From positions 1 to 64,000 of the forward strand of contig JAJTIE010000005.1 of the NCBI GenBank assembly GCA_021300195.1: a stretch of DNA of 64,000 bases. Reading direction: 5' to 3'. Positions 25,486 through 35,692 of the stretch are shown here, piece by piece (the stretch's first letter is position 1; each line of letters starts with the position of its first letter). Origin of the DNA: Bacteroidota bacterium (lineage in GTDB: Bacteria; Bacteroidota; Bacteroidia; J057; JAJTIE01). The notes beneath the pieces were generated by a model. The model saw nothing but the letters and a program-made list of their open reading frames with translations. It was not told the DNA's origin and ran no database searches. The position numbers and the translations under genes were made by a program.

Positions 25486-26547
25486 ATGGATCCTTCTCCC
25501 CAGCAGCTGCCGCTGATAGAGTGTGTGCCCAACTTTAGCGAAGGCCGGGATGCAGAAACAATTGCAGCCCTGGCCCAGGCTGTAGCCTCGGTAGAGGGGG
25601 TATACCTGCTACACCAGGATGCAGGCCCTGATGCCAACCGAACGGTACTCACGTTTGTGGGGCCGCCCGAGGCCGTTATCGATGCGGCCTTCCGGGCCAT
25701 ACAGGTGGCCGCCCGGTGTATAGATATGCGCAGGCAGCAGGGGGCACACCCCCGCCTGGGTGCCACGGATGTGTGCCCGCTCATCCCCCTGCAGCACATG
25801 AGCACCCACGCACTGCTGCCCTACGCCGAGCGACTGGCCCAGCGGGTGGCGCAGCAGCTACAGATACCTGTGTACCTGTACGAGCAGAGCGCCCGGGCCG
25901 CACACCGCACCCGCCTGGAGCAGATCCGGCAGGGCGAGTATGAGGGCCTGGCTGCCCGCATGCTACAGCCCGGCTGGCAGCCCGACTATGGCCCCACCCA
26001 GCCGAACCTGCAGGCGGGCGCTACCGTTATCGGCGTGCGCGACTTCCTCATTGCCTACAACATCAACCTGGATACACAGGATGTGGCCATAGCCAGGGAA
26101 ATAGCAGGCCGCATACGCCAGAGCGGAACCCAGCGCCTGGGGCCGGATGGTACCCGCCTGCATGTGCCGGGCCTGCTGGCGCACGTGAAGGCCATAGGCT
26201 GGTATATGGAGGCCTACGGCTGCGCACAGGTGAGCACCAACCTGACACGCTATGCCGCCACACCCCTGCACCGGGTATACGAGGCCGTGAGCCACCTGGC
26301 CCAGGAGCTGGGCACGCGGGTAACGGGTAGCGAGCTGATTGGCCTGATCCCCAAGCAGGCGCTGCTGGACACAGGCTACTACCTGCTGCACCAGGATGCA
26401 GAACCCACGCAGGTGGACGAATCCCTGGTGATAGATAAAGCCGTGCGGACCCTAAACCTGAATACCCCCACCCCCTTTGAGCCCCAGGCGCGCATACTGG
26501 AGTATGCCCTGGCCCGCGCCCGGCAGCAGCACACGGGCAAGGGCTAG
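25486..26547 (+). CDS. ftcD: Glutamate formimidoyltransferase
   Basis: A 353-residue protein with the formiminotransferase N- and C-terminal domains only (no cyclodeaminase domain). LIECVPNFSEGRD (residues 8-20), LHQDAGPDANRTVLTFVG (44-61) and AHPRLGATDVCPLIP are diagnostic; the catalytic His is the one in AHPRLGATD (residue 88). It moves a formimino group from N-formimino-glutamate to tetrahydrofolate, the last step of one histidine degradation route. No other hut gene is adjacent. TAACTTCG, one mismatch from TAnnTTTG, ends four bases before the ATG. Confidence 0.93.
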   Translation: MDPSPQQLPLIECVPNFSEGRDAETIAALAQAVASVEGVYLLHQDAGPDANRTVLTFVGPPEAVIDAAFRAIQVAARCIDMRRQQGAHPRLGATDVCPLIPLQHMSTHALLPYAERLAQRVAQQLQIPVYLYEQSARAAHRTRLEQIRQGEYEGLAARMLQPGWQPDYGPTQPNLQAGATVIGVRDFLIAYNINLDTQDVAIAREIAGRIRQSGTQRLGPDGTRLHVPGLLAHVKAIGWYMEAYGCAQVSTNLTRYAATPLHRVYEAVSHLAQELGTRVTGSELIGLIPKQALLDTGYYLLHQDAEPTQVDESLVIDKAVRTLNLNTPTPFEPQARILEYALARARQQHTGKG

Positions 26548-26670
26548 CCCCCATGCGGCACAGCTCCCCCGCCCGGGCGCGGCCAGCAGGGGAACGCATG
26601 CATCCCCCCGCCTGTTAGTGCCTGCAACAGTGTTTCTATTTTTTGCCTTTTCTCCCCGATCTTTCGACCC

Positions 26671-28179
26671 ATGTCTACTCTCGCCCTCGAAAAAATACAG
26701 TCTCTGGGACAGCTGAAGGCAGCTGGCTACCAGCCCAAAAGCGTGAAGCAGGAACTGCGCGATAACCTGGTGCAGGCCCTGAAGGCAGGCCAAGACCCCT
26801 TTCGGGGCATCCTGGGCTATGAGGACAGCGTGATCCCCGAGCTGCAAACAGCCATCCTGAGCCGACACAACATCCTGCTGCTGGGCCTGCGCGGGCAGGC
26901 CAAAACCCGCATAGCCCGCCAGCTGGTGCAGCTACTGGATCCATACATCCCCATTGTGGCCGGCAGCGAGATCCAGGACGACCCCTTCCGGCCCCTCAGC
27001 CGTTTTGCCATCGACACCGTGCACGAGGCCGGAGAGGATACCCCCATAGACTGGCTGCACCGAGACCAACGCTATGTGGAGAAGCTGGCTACCCCAGACG
27101 TGAGCGTGGCCGACCTGATAGGCGACCTGGACCCCATAAAGGCCGCTACCCTGAAGCTGAGCTACGCCGATGAGCGAGCCATCCACTTCGGCCTCATCCC
27201 ACGCGCCCACCGGTGCCTGTTTGTCATCAATGAGCTGCCCGACCTGCAGCCCCGCATCCAGGTAGCCCTCTTCAATATCCTGCAGGAGCAGGATATACAG
27301 ATCCGGGGCTTTCGCCTGCGCTTTCCGCTGGATGTGCAGTTCGTCTTTACCGCCAACCCCGAGGACTATACCAACCGGGGCAGCATCGTTACTCCGCTGA
27401 AAGACCGCATCGAGAGCCAGATACTGACCCACTACCCCGAGTCGGTAGACGTGGCCACGGCCATCACCCGCCAGGAGGCCCGCACCCTGCCCGAGCAGCG
27501 CACCCGCGCCCATGTGCCCGAGCTGGTGGCACGCCTGCTGGAGCTGGTAGCCTTTGAGGCCCGAGACAGTGAGTATGTGGATGCCCACAGCGGCGTGAGT
27601 GCCCGCCTCACCATCAGCGGGATGGAGCAGCTGCACAGCGCCGTGGAGCTGCGCCTGCTGCAGAATGGCCAGGCACAAGACCACGCCCGCATTGGCGACC
27701 TGTACAGCGTGATACCGGCCATAACCGGAAAGATAGAGCTGGTGTATGAGGGCGAACAGGAGGGGCCAGCAGCCGTGGCCCACGCCCTGATAGGCAAGGC
27801 CATCCGCCGCCAGTTCAACGAACTGTACCCCAACCCCGAACGGCTGAAAAAGGAGAAAGAAAGCAATGTGTACGAAGCCGTCATCCAGTGGTTCAACAGC
27901 GGCCAGCAGCTAGACCTGACCCGCACACAAACCCACGGAGACTATGCCGCCGCGCTACAGCGGGTGCCTGGCCTGGCCCAGCTGGTAGAGCACCATCACC
28001 CTGGGCTGGAGGCCCAAACCCGGAACCTGCACATGGAGCTCATCCTGCACGGCCTGAGCGAGCAGAGCCAGATAAGCCGCCACCGCCTGGCACGCGGCGT
28101 ACAGTTTACCGACATGCTGGGCAGCCTCTTCAGCACCGACTTCTCCTTTGACGACGAGGAAGAAGACGACGAAGCCTAG
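26671..28179 (+). CDS. Magnesium-chelatase-like AAA+ ATPase (MoxR/ChlI type)
   Basis: A 502-residue protein. Walker A is GLRGQAKT (72-79), fitting GxxGxxK[ST]. Walker B is CLFVINELPDL, with Asn-Glu in place of Asp-Glu; I recall the same NELP form in Bacteroidota homologues. FTANPEDYTNRGSIVTPLKDRI is sensor-I/arginine-finger territory. The C-terminal ~150 residues are helical and end with an acidic DDEEEDDEA tail. Such ATPases normally work with a von Willebrand A partner that is usually encoded next door; none is present here. A role in metal insertion or protein remodelling is inference. Confidence 0.82.
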   Translation: MSTLALEKIQSLGQLKAAGYQPKSVKQELRDNLVQALKAGQDPFRGILGYEDSVIPELQTAILSRHNILLLGLRGQAKTRIARQLVQLLDPYIPIVAGSEIQDDPFRPLSRFAIDTVHEAGEDTPIDWLHRDQRYVEKLATPDVSVADLIGDLDPIKAATLKLSYADERAIHFGLIPRAHRCLFVINELPDLQPRIQVALFNILQEQDIQIRGFRLRFPLDVQFVFTANPEDYTNRGSIVTPLKDRIESQILTHYPESVDVATAITRQEARTLPEQRTRAHVPELVARLLELVAFEARDSEYVDAHSGVSARLTISGMEQLHSAVELRLLQNGQAQDHARIGDLYSVIPAITGKIELVYEGEQEGPAAVAHALIGKAIRRQFNELYPNPERLKKEKESNVYEAVIQWFNSGQQLDLTRTQTHGDYAAALQRVPGLAQLVEHHHPGLEAQTRNLHMELILHGLSEQSQISRHRLARGVQFTDMLGSLFSTDFSFDDEEEDDEA

Positions 28180-28907
28180 CACCCAGGGATCGATCGGGTA
28201 GGAGAGGGTCTTGCAGCACACCGGCGTAGGCGGGCCAGGCCAACCACCAGGCCGACTACTGCCCAAGCCGAGAGCGGGTAGTAGCCAGTGCGTGTTGCTT
28301 ATTTCCTTGGGCGGTACGGCCCCCTTGGCAGAGGCTGGGGATAAGAAGCAGGCCGTGCATAAAATGCAGAATCTTTGTATAACCAGTTGGAAATAAAGGG
28401 ATTGTTTCTGGCCTATTGCCTTTTCAACAGGGGGTGTGTACAGCCGGTGGAAAACGACTGCGGAACGTTCGCCAACTTCGCTACCCGTTCTGAAACAAGA
28501 CTGGCTTTATGTGCGCAGGCATGCTGCCTTTGTAGCCGTTTGGGTGCCCAAACTTTTCGGGTCATTCGTCTGTTTTCTTCCTGTGAGGTGTGCACAGTGC
28601 CCCCAGCAGAAAAACAGCCTCCGGCTGCATTTGGTGGAAAGTTTGTGCCGGGCGGGTCGTACGCGCCTTTTGCCGCGCTTCCCTGCGTGTTTATACACAA
28701 TGGGTGCTCAGGCAGCTGTGCTGGCCAACCTGCCTGCGTATAAGCTTTGCACAGCAAGGCTTGACGAGGGCCTACAGCAGGACGATATTTAGCAGATAAA
28801 CCCGATAGACAGGAAAACACCCATCCCGCTTACCCCCGAGGCCAGGCTGTACCGGACCGGGATGTAGATGTATAGACCGTATAATAATCACCTAGAATAA
28901 AAGCACC
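28180..28907. other. 728-bp region without a recognisable gene, upstream of nrdB
   Basis: No reading frame here resembles a protein, and the two longest overlap on opposite strands with no recognisable motifs. Notable items are TTATACACA at 28691-28699 (a perfect DnaA-box form), the palindrome TGTGCACA near 28589-28597, and AATCTTTG near 28370, one mismatch from a -7 element. It may hold a long 5' leader or regulatory DNA of the ribonucleotide reductase operon. Confidence 0.5.
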
Positions 28908-29924
28908 ATGTCGGAAATGAATCACGAAGAAATGAAAAGGAACAAGTATCTGGATTCGAACGAGCCGATCCTGCAGGATACACCGGGCCGCTTCGTGCTG
29001 TTCCCCATCCGGCACGACGATATCTGGCATATGTACAAGCAGGCCGAGGCCAGCTTCTGGACCACCGAGGAGATAGACCTGAGTGCAGACCTGATAGACT
29101 GGGAAGACAGGCTGAATGAGGATGAGCGCCACTTTATCAAGCACGTGCTGGCCTTTTTTGCCGCCAGCGATGGCATTGTGAATGAGAACCTGGTGCTGCA
29201 CTTTATGCAGGATGTAACGATCCCCGAGGCACGCTGTTTCTACGGATTCCAGATCGCGATCGAGAACATCCATGCCGAGACCTATAGCCTGCTGATTGAT
29301 ACCTACATAAAGGATACCGCAGAGAAAGACCGGCTATTCAATGCCCTGGAGACTGTTCCCGCCGTGGCCCGGAAGGCCCAGTGGGCCCTGCGCTGGATAG
29401 ACAATGCCGAGACCTTTGCCGAGCGCCTGGTGGCCTTTGCCGCCGTAGAGGGCATCTTTTTCAGCGGCAGCTTCTGCTCCGTCTTCTGGCTGAAAAAGCG
29501 CGGCCTGATGCCTGGCCTCAGCTTTAGCAACGAGCTGATAAGCCGAGACGAGGGCCTGCACTGTGACTTCGCCTGCCTACTCTTCAGCATGCTGCAGCAC
29601 CCCACCAGCGAGACCAGGGTGCGTGAGATCATCCTGGATGCGGTGCGTATTGAGCAGGAATTTGTAACAGAAGCCCTGCCTGTAAGCCTGATTGGCATGA
29701 ATGCCGAGATGATGAGCCAGTATATTGAGTTTGTGGCTGACCGGCTGATGAATGCCCTGGGCTTCGACAAGATCTACCGCACCCACAACCCCTTCCCCTG
29801 GATGGAAATGATCAGCCTGCAGGGCAAGACCAATTTCTTTGAAAAACGCGTAAGCGAGTACCAAAAGGCCGGCGTAATGTCCAGCAAGGAAGATCTGGCA
29901 TTCGACCTGGACGAGGATTTTTAG
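28908..29924 (+). CDS. nrdB: Ribonucleoside-diphosphate reductase, small (R2) subunit, eukaryote-like class Ia
   Basis: A 338-residue R2 protein. It houses a di-iron centre and a tyrosyl radical used by the large subunit to make dNTPs. Ligands visible by comparison with mouse R2 are Asp88, Glu119, His122, Glu181, Glu215 and His218, and the radical residue is Tyr126 in [34 protein letters not shown] and [15 protein letters not shown] are strikingly close to animal R2 sequences, unlike E. coli NrdB. The C-terminus ends DLDEDF, a typical R1-docking tail. nrdA follows 155 bp downstream. Confidence 0.97.
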   Translation: MSEMNHEEMKRNKYLDSNEPILQDTPGRFVLFPIRHDDIWHMYKQAEASFWTTEEIDLSADLIDWEDRLNEDERHFIKHVLAFFAASDGIVNENLVLHFMQDVTIPEARCFYGFQIAIENIHAETYSLLIDTYIKDTAEKDRLFNALETVPAVARKAQWALRWIDNAETFAERLVAFAAVEGIFFSGSFCSVFWLKKRGLMPGLSFSNELISRDEGLHCDFACLLFSMLQHPTSETRVREIILDAVRIEQEFVTEALPVSLIGMNAEMMSQYIEFVADRLMNALGFDKIYRTHNPFPWMEMISLQGKTNFFEKRVSEYQKAGVMSSKEDLAFDLDEDF

Positions 29925-30079
29925 TTCGCTCGCCGGGGCCTGGTGCCTGCCGCTTTATCCACTACAATCCACACATTGTGCATAATCGGCCGCTGCACCG
30001 CAGCCCACAAAGCCCGACCTTTGCACCACAATACTGATAACAATACCTAGACTAAACCGCCGATAAAACCCGCATAGCC

Positions 30080-32509
30080 ATGTTTGTAGTAAACCGCCGG
30101 GGTGAGAAAGAACCCGTACAATTCGATAAAATCGTAAACCGAATAGATGCCCTGTGCGAGGGCCTGAACAGCAAGATAGATGCCGTACAGGTGGCCCAGC
30201 GGGTAGTGCCGGGCCTCTTTGACGGGGTGAGCACCCAGCAGCTGGATGAGCTGAGTGCCGAGACGGCTGCCAGCATGGTAACCATACACCCGGATTATGC
30301 CATCCTGGCGGCACGCATTGCGGTGAGCAACCTGCACAAAACCACCGATAGCCGCTTTAGCACCACCATCGAGATCCTGCACAAGTACCAGCACCCCATA
30401 ACCGGCGAGCGTGCCAGCCTGATCAGCGATGAGGTGTATGCCGTGATAAACAAGCACGCCGCCCGCCTGGATGCGGCCATTGCCCACGAGCGCGACTTCA
30501 GCTTTGACTATTTCGGCTTTCGCACCCTGCAGCGCAGCTACCTGCTACGGGTGAATGACCACATTGTGGAGCGCCCGCAGCACATGTTTATGCGCGTATC
30601 CGTAGGCATACACATGGGGGACATAGATGCCGCCATAGAGACCTATAACCTGATGAGCGACAAGTGGTTTACCCACGCCACACCCACCCTCTTCAATGCA
30701 GGTACGCCTACCCCCCAGCTCAGCAGCTGCTTCTTGCTTACGGTGAAGGAGGACAGCATTACGGGTATCTTCGAAACCCTGAAGCAGTGTGCCGAGATCA
30801 GCAAGAGCGCCGGCGGTATTGGCCTCAGTATCCACAACGTACGTGCCAAGAGCAGCTACATACGCGGCACCAATGGCAAGAGTAACGGCATTGTGCCCAT
30901 GCTACAGGTGTTTAACAACACAGCCCGCTATGTAGACCAGGGCGGAGGCAAGCGCAAAGGCGCCTTTGCCATGTATCTGGAACCCTGGCATGCCGATATC
31001 TTCGACTTTCTGGAGCTGAAGAAGAACCACGGAAAGGAAGAGCAGCGTGCGCGCGACCTGTTCTATGCCCTGTGGGTGCCCGACCTCTTCATGAAGCGGG
31101 TGGAAGCCGATGCAGACTGGAGCCTGTTCGACCCCAATGAGGCTCCAGGCCTGTTTGACAGTTGGGGAGATGAGTTTGAGCGCAAGTATACCGAATACGA
31201 ACGCCGGGGCATTGCCCGCCGTACCGTAAAGGCTCGCACCCTCTGGAAACACATTGTGGATGCGCAGATAGAAACCGGCACCCCCTACATCCTGTACAAG
31301 GACCACGCCAACCGGAAGAGCAACCAGCAGAACCTGGGCACCATACGCAGCAGCAACCTGTGTGCCGAGGTGATAGAATACACCAGCCCCGACGAGGTGG
31401 CCGTGTGCAACCTGGCCTCCATAGCCCTCAGCCGGTTCGTGTTCCGGGGCGAGTTCGACTTTGAAAAACTACACCAGGTGACCAAGGTGGCTGCCCGAAA
31501 CCTGAACAAAATCATCGACATCAACTACTACCCCATCCCCGAGGCACGCAATAGCAACATGCGCCACCGCCCGGTGGGCATAGGGGTGCAGGGCTTGGCA
31601 GATGTGTTCATGAAGCTGAAGTACCCCTTCGAGAGCGATGAGGCACGCCTGCTGAACAAGGCCATCTTCGAAACCATGTATCATGCGGCTATAGAGGCCA
31701 GCTGTGAGCTAGCCGAACGAGAGGGAGCCTATCAGACCTTTGCCGGCAGCCCCCTCAGCAAGGGCCAGTTCCAATTCGACCTGTGGGGCGTGCAGCCCAG
31801 CCCACGCTATGACTGGGAGGCCCTGCGCCAGCGCGTGATGAAGCACGGCGTGCGAAATAGCCTGCTCATTGCCCTGATGCCCACCGCCAGCACCAGCCAG
31901 ATACTGGGCAACAATGAGTGCTTTGAACCCATTACCAGCAACATCTACAGCCGCCGTGTGCTAAGTGGAGAGTTTGTGGTCGTAAACAAATACCTGGTGA
32001 ACGACCTGGTGCAGCTAGGCCTGTGGAATGAGCAGATGAAGAACAAGCTGATAGCTGCCAACGGCAGCGTGCAGGATATACCCGAAATACCCGCCGACCT
32101 GAGGGAGGTGTACAAGACGGTGTGGGAGATCAAGCAAAAGGCCATTATCGACATGGCTGCAGACCGTGGAGCCTATGTGTGCCAAAGCCAAAGCCTGAAC
32201 ATCTACATGCGCGAACCCAGCTTCAAGAAGCTGAGCAGCATGCAGTTCTACGCCTGGCATGCAGGCCTGAAGACCGGAACCTACTACCTGCGTAGCCAGG
32301 GTGCGGCCGAGGCCATCAAGTTTAGCTTGGACCACAGCGCGGTACAGGCTGCTCAGAAGGCCCATAGTGGTACGACTGGCAGCCTACCCGCTACCGACAC
32401 CGGCGCTCAGCCCGAACAGCGGCCTAGTGCCGAGCGCTTCTTCTCCGATGACATAGAGGCAGCCGCCTGCAGCCTGGACGACCCGGACTGCCTGGCCTGT
32501 AGCGCCTAG
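30080..32509 (+). CDS. nrdA: Ribonucleoside-diphosphate reductase, large (R1) subunit, eukaryote-like class Ia
   Basis: An 809-residue R1 protein. An N-terminal ATP-cone (residues 1-90) reads out dATP/ATP for overall activity control. Active-site Asn426, Cys428 and Glu430 lie in NLCAEV; SSCFLL and AVCNLAS supply the redox cysteine pair. [20 protein letters not shown] is the conserved phosphate-binding region. The C-terminus ends [13 protein letters not shown], with the CxxC swinging-arm pair as in mammalian R1. Together with nrdB it forms the aerobic enzyme; numbering is almost that of mouse R1. Confidence 0.97.
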   Translation: MFVVNRRGEKEPVQFDKIVNRIDALCEGLNSKIDAVQVAQRVVPGLFDGVSTQQLDELSAETAASMVTIHPDYAILAARIAVSNLHKTTDSRFSTTIEILHKYQHPITGERASLISDEVYAVINKHAARLDAAIAHERDFSFDYFGFRTLQRSYLLRVNDHIVERPQHMFMRVSVGIHMGDIDAAIETYNLMSDKWFTHATPTLFNAGTPTPQLSSCFLLTVKEDSITGIFETLKQCAEISKSAGGIGLSIHNVRAKSSYIRGTNGKSNGIVPMLQVFNNTARYVDQGGGKRKGAFAMYLEPWHADIFDFLELKKNHGKEEQRARDLFYALWVPDLFMKRVEADADWSLFDPNEAPGLFDSWGDEFERKYTEYERRGIARRTVKARTLWKHIVDAQIETGTPYILYKDHANRKSNQQNLGTIRSSNLCAEVIEYTSPDEVAVCNLASIALSRFVFRGEFDFEKLHQVTKVAARNLNKIIDINYYPIPEARNSNMRHRPVGIGVQGLADVFMKLKYPFESDEARLLNKAIFETMYHAAIEASCELAEREGAYQTFAGSPLSKGQFQFDLWGVQPSPRYDWEALRQRVMKHGVRNSLLIALMPTASTSQILGNNECFEPITSNIYSRRVLSGEFVVVNKYLVNDLVQLGLWNEQMKNKLIAANGSVQDIPEIPADLREVYKTVWEIKQKAIIDMAADRGAYVCQSQSLNIYMREPSFKKLSSMQFYAWHAGLKTGTYYLRSQGAAEAIKFSLDHSAVQAAQKAHSGTTGSLPATDTGAQPEQRPSAERFFSDDIEAAACSLDDPDCLACSA

Positions 32510-32552
32510 CACGCCGTGAGGCACTTGCGTATTTAGGTATAGGGGCTGGTGC

Positions 32553-32560
32553 TACCTTTG
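32553..32560 (+). promoter_or_regulatory. Isolated exact -7 element between nrdA and ung
   Basis: TACCTTTG matches TAnnTTTG. It is about 200 bp before ung and lacks TTG at 18 bp. It could give ung a long leader or start a small RNA in the 254-bp gap; I see no other support. Confidence 0.25.
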
Positions 32561-32763
32561 GGCTGTATTGGGGCAGTAGGCTTCGTATTGCTTAAGTTAG
32601 ATATAGGGTAAAAAATTCTGTAAGCCTTTGCCCTGGGGCTAATAGCCACTCAGGCCTCGAGGTTTCTCCAGATTAATAAGAGGACGATAAATCGCTACTA
32701 CTGCTTTTTCGGGATGCCCGCCCGCCCATTGGCATTCCCAGCCGCGTGCTGTATCTTGCCTGC

Positions 32764-33450
32764 ATGTCCCTAGCCGATACGGTACAGCTGGCCGCCGACT
32801 GGAAGCAGGTGCTGGCCCCCGCCCTGGAGGCGCCCAGCTTCCGGCAGCTGGTGCAGTTTCTGAAAGCCGAAAAGGCCGCCGGAAAAACCCTGTATCCCCC
32901 CGGGCCCCTTATTTTCAATGCCTTTGCGCATACGCCCTACCGGCAGGTGAAAGCGGTCATCCTGGGCCAGGACCCCTACCACGGGCCCGGGCAGGCACAC
33001 GGGCTATGCTTCTCGGTACCCCCGGGGGTGCCCATCCCGCCCTCGCTGGCCAACATCTACAAGGAGCTGCAGGCCGACCTGGGCCAGGCCCCGCCACCCC
33101 ACGGTAACCTGGAGCGCTGGGCCCGGCAGGGCATCCTGCTGCTAAATGCCACCCTGACGGTGCAGGCTGAGCAGGCGGGTAGCCACCAGCACCGAGGCTG
33201 GGAACCCTTTACCGATGCCGTTATCCAGGCGCTGAACGAACGGCCAGGGCCGCCCATTGTCTTCCTGCTGTGGGGCAGCTATGCCCAGAAGAAGGGCCAG
33301 ATCATAAACCGAAACAGGCATCAGGTGCTACAGGCACCCCACCCCAGCCCACTCTCTGCCCACCGGGGCTTCCTGGGCTGCCGTCATTTCTCGCAGGCAA
33401 ACGCGCACCTGCTCGCCAGCGGCCAGGCCCCCATCGACTGGACTCCCTAA
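32764..33450 (+). CDS. ung: Uracil-DNA glycosylase (family 1)
   Basis: A 228-residue protein that removes uracil from [11 protein letters not shown] (67-74) has the catalytic Asp70 that activates water; the region [12 protein letters not shown] precedes it, and [14 protein letters not shown] holds the His of the second motif. The length matches E. coli Ung. Start 32764 (MSLADTVQ) is chosen; an ATG six codons upstream is possible. It lies 11 bp before the M1 peptidase gene, suggesting co-transcription. Following the RNR genes it forms a loose DNA-precursor/repair neighbourhood. Confidence 0.96.
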   Translation: MSLADTVQLAADWKQVLAPALEAPSFRQLVQFLKAEKAAGKTLYPPGPLIFNAFAHTPYRQVKAVILGQDPYHGPGQAHGLCFSVPPGVPIPPSLANIYKELQADLGQAPPPHGNLERWARQGILLLNATLTVQAEQAGSHQHRGWEPFTDAVIQALNERPGPPIVFLLWGSYAQKKGQIINRNRHQVLQAPHPSPLSAHRGFLGCRHFSQANAHLLASGQAPIDWTP

Positions 33451-33460
33451 TCCCCCCTCC

Positions 33461-35467
33461 ATGCCTCGCACCCTGCTTCGCTTCTCAGCCGCCCTCTTTG
33501 GCCTTATCAGCCTGTACGGCCTGCATGCCCAGCCCGCACAGGTAGACGTAACCCACTACGACCTGCACCTGGAGCTAGACCTGCCCCGGCGGCAGCTACA
33601 GGGCGAAGCGCAGATCCACTTCACCGTACTGGAGCAGCCGCTGCGGGTGCTGCGGCTATCGCTACACCAGCTAAAAGTGCAACAGGCCCGGCTGGCCGGG
33701 CACCCGGACAAACTGGTGTATGAGCAGGTGGGAGACGAACTGCTGATAGAGCTACCCCAGCCCATGTCCAGGGGGAGCAAACAGCAGCTTAGCCTGGCCT
33801 ACCAGGGTACACCCGATGCGCCCAGCCTGTTCGGTGGCGTGTATATGGCCGATAGCAGCGCCTACAACCTGGGCGTGTGGATAGAGGGCAATCCGCCCAG
33901 CTTTGGCCGAGCCTGGTATCCGTGTATAGACAATTTTACGGACAAGGCCACCTATACCACCCAGATCACCGTGCCTAGCCGCCTCATGGCCGTATCGGCA
34001 GGAGAATACCAGGGGGCCACACCCAGCCGAAAGGGCACCACCACCCACCGCTGGGAATTACAGCAGCCCATCCCTACGTACCTGATGAGCTTTGCCGTGG
34101 GCAACTATGTGGCCGTGCGGGATACGGTGCAGGGCCAGGAGCGGCCCATCCCCATTGCCCTGTGGGTGCCCCCCCACAGGGTGGCCAGTGCCCGGGCCAG
34201 CTTTCGCCAGCTGAAAGCCTGCTTCCGGGCCTTCGAGAGCTGGTTTGGCGCCTACGCCTGGCCACACATTGGCTATGTGGCCGTGCCTATGCAGGGCGGT
34301 GCCATGGAGCATGCCACCAACATAGCCTACCCCCTACAGCACATAGACGGCAGCGAACTGCAAAACACCCTGTGGGCGCACGAGCTGGCCCACAGCTGGT
34401 TTGGCAACCTGGTAACGGCAGTCAGCCCCAGCGAGATGTGGCTGAACGAGGGCTTTGCCCGCTACTGCGAAACCCTGTTTATAGAGGCCACACAGGGGCC
34501 TGCCGCCGCCCGGCACTACCAGGCCCAAACGCACTATGCTGCCCTGACCCGCTGCCCACTGGCAGACGGCGGGCACTACGCCGTGGCACATGCGCAGCCC
34601 GAGCACACCTATGGCTGCACGGTGTACGACAAGGGGGCCACTGTGGTGCACGCCATGCGCCACCAGCTGGCAGATAGCCTCTTCTTTGGCGGGCTGCGCC
34701 ACCACCTGGCCGCCTACGCCTGGCGCAACGCCGATACGGATGGCCTGCGGCATAGCCTGGAGCAGTACAGTGGCCAGGACCTGGCCGCCTTCTTTGCCGG
34801 CTGGGCCGAGCAGGGGGGCTTTCCGCACTTCCGGCTGGCCGATACCGTCCGCCTCCACCCAGACAGCCTGCGGGTAACCCTTGTGCAGCAGCTGTACCAC
34901 CGGCAGGCTCCCGTAGCCCGGGCCTATGTTCCCCTGTGGGCCGTGCACCCCCACCTGCCCACGCGCCGCTACCGGGTGGCCATTCAGGGCGAGCGCGATA
35001 CGGCTACGCTGGCCGTACCCACCGGCTACCAGCTGTGGCTAGACCCCGAGAACAGCCTGAGCGATGCCCGCCTGTGCCGCCTGGATACCCTGACCGCCGA
35101 GCAGCCCGCACACGCCTATGCAGAGCTGGAGCTGGACCTGGCAGGAACCGGCACGGCATTCAGCTGCCTGCACCTGGGCCTGCCAGACAAGGGCCCGGGC
35201 CCAGCCTATCCCCGCTGGTGGGAGGTGCAGGGCTGGACCCAGGGCGAGCTACAGTTCCGCTTCCACTACGCGGCGGCCAGGAAACCTGCCATAGAAGCAG
35301 ACAGCCCCGAACAGCCCTACCTACCCTACCTGTACTACCAGGCCAGCCCGCTGGCCGGCTGGCAGCAGCTAGCTGCCCTCCCGCTCTCGGGTCGGCACGA
35401 GATACCCCACACCGGCAGGCCGGGCCGCTACGCCATTTTCTATCTGCCCGAACCCGCTACAGACTAG
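33461..35467 (+). CDS. M1 family zinc aminopeptidase, exported
   Basis: A 668-residue protein with signal peptide (LLRFSAALFGLISLYGLHAQ). The N-terminal M1 beta domain has YDLHLELDLPRRQLQGEAQI (33-52) and AWYPCIDNFTDKATY. The catalytic domain has HELAHSWFGNLV (307-318) with zinc ligands His307, His311 and Glu330 (LNEGFARYCE). The exopeptidase motif that normally reads GAMEN is GAMEH (280-284). The last 200 residues are beta-rich with no T9SS sorting domain recognised. It probably trims peptides in the periplasm or outside. A bidirectional terminator follows. Confidence 0.92.
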   Translation: MPRTLLRFSAALFGLISLYGLHAQPAQVDVTHYDLHLELDLPRRQLQGEAQIHFTVLEQPLRVLRLSLHQLKVQQARLAGHPDKLVYEQVGDELLIELPQPMSRGSKQQLSLAYQGTPDAPSLFGGVYMADSSAYNLGVWIEGNPPSFGRAWYPCIDNFTDKATYTTQITVPSRLMAVSAGEYQGATPSRKGTTTHRWELQQPIPTYLMSFAVGNYVAVRDTVQGQERPIPIALWVPPHRVASARASFRQLKACFRAFESWFGAYAWPHIGYVAVPMQGGAMEHATNIAYPLQHIDGSELQNTLWAHELAHSWFGNLVTAVSPSEMWLNEGFARYCETLFIEATQGPAAARHYQAQTHYAALTRCPLADGGHYAVAHAQPEHTYGCTVYDKGATVVHAMRHQLADSLFFGGLRHHLAAYAWRNADTDGLRHSLEQYSGQDLAAFFAGWAEQGGFPHFRLADTVRLHPDSLRVTLVQQLYHRQAPVARAYVPLWAVHPHLPTRRYRVAIQGERDTATLAVPTGYQLWLDPENSLSDARLCRLDTLTAEQPAHAYAELELDLAGTGTAFSCLHLGLPDKGPGPAYPRWWEVQGWTQGELQFRFHYAAARKPAIEADSPEQPYLPYLYYQASPLAGWQQLAALPLSGRHEIPHTGRPGRYAIFYLPEPATD

Positions 35468-35592
35468 GGGGAGGCCATACGCCTTGTAACACCCTCCCCC
35501 ATCCTCATCCCGAACCCCAGGCAAGGAGTAGGGGAAACCAGCCAGCGGATAACAGCGCCAGGATAACAGCAAAAAATCGCTTGCCCCCGAAA

Positions 35593-35627
35593 CAAGAAAG
35601 AGCACCCCGGGGAGTGCTCTTTCTTGT
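35593..35627. terminator. Bidirectional rho-independent terminator
   Basis: The inverted repeat CAAGAAAGAGCAC ... GTGCTCTTTCTTG forms a 13-bp stem around a GC-rich loop. It sits between the convergent M1 peptidase (+) and Bax-inhibitor-like (-) genes. A/T-rich flanks serve both directions. Confidence 0.88.
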
Positions 35628-35692
35628 TCAGGAAGATCTGAAATTCCTGGCCGCAAGACCTGGCCGGCCTATACGCGCTAGCCACAGAGGGG

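Noticed and set aside
28375-28820. Overlapping 122- and 135-codon frames on opposite strands in the gap before nrdB
   Set aside because: No recognisable motif or domain, and mutually overlapping; treated as chance open frames.
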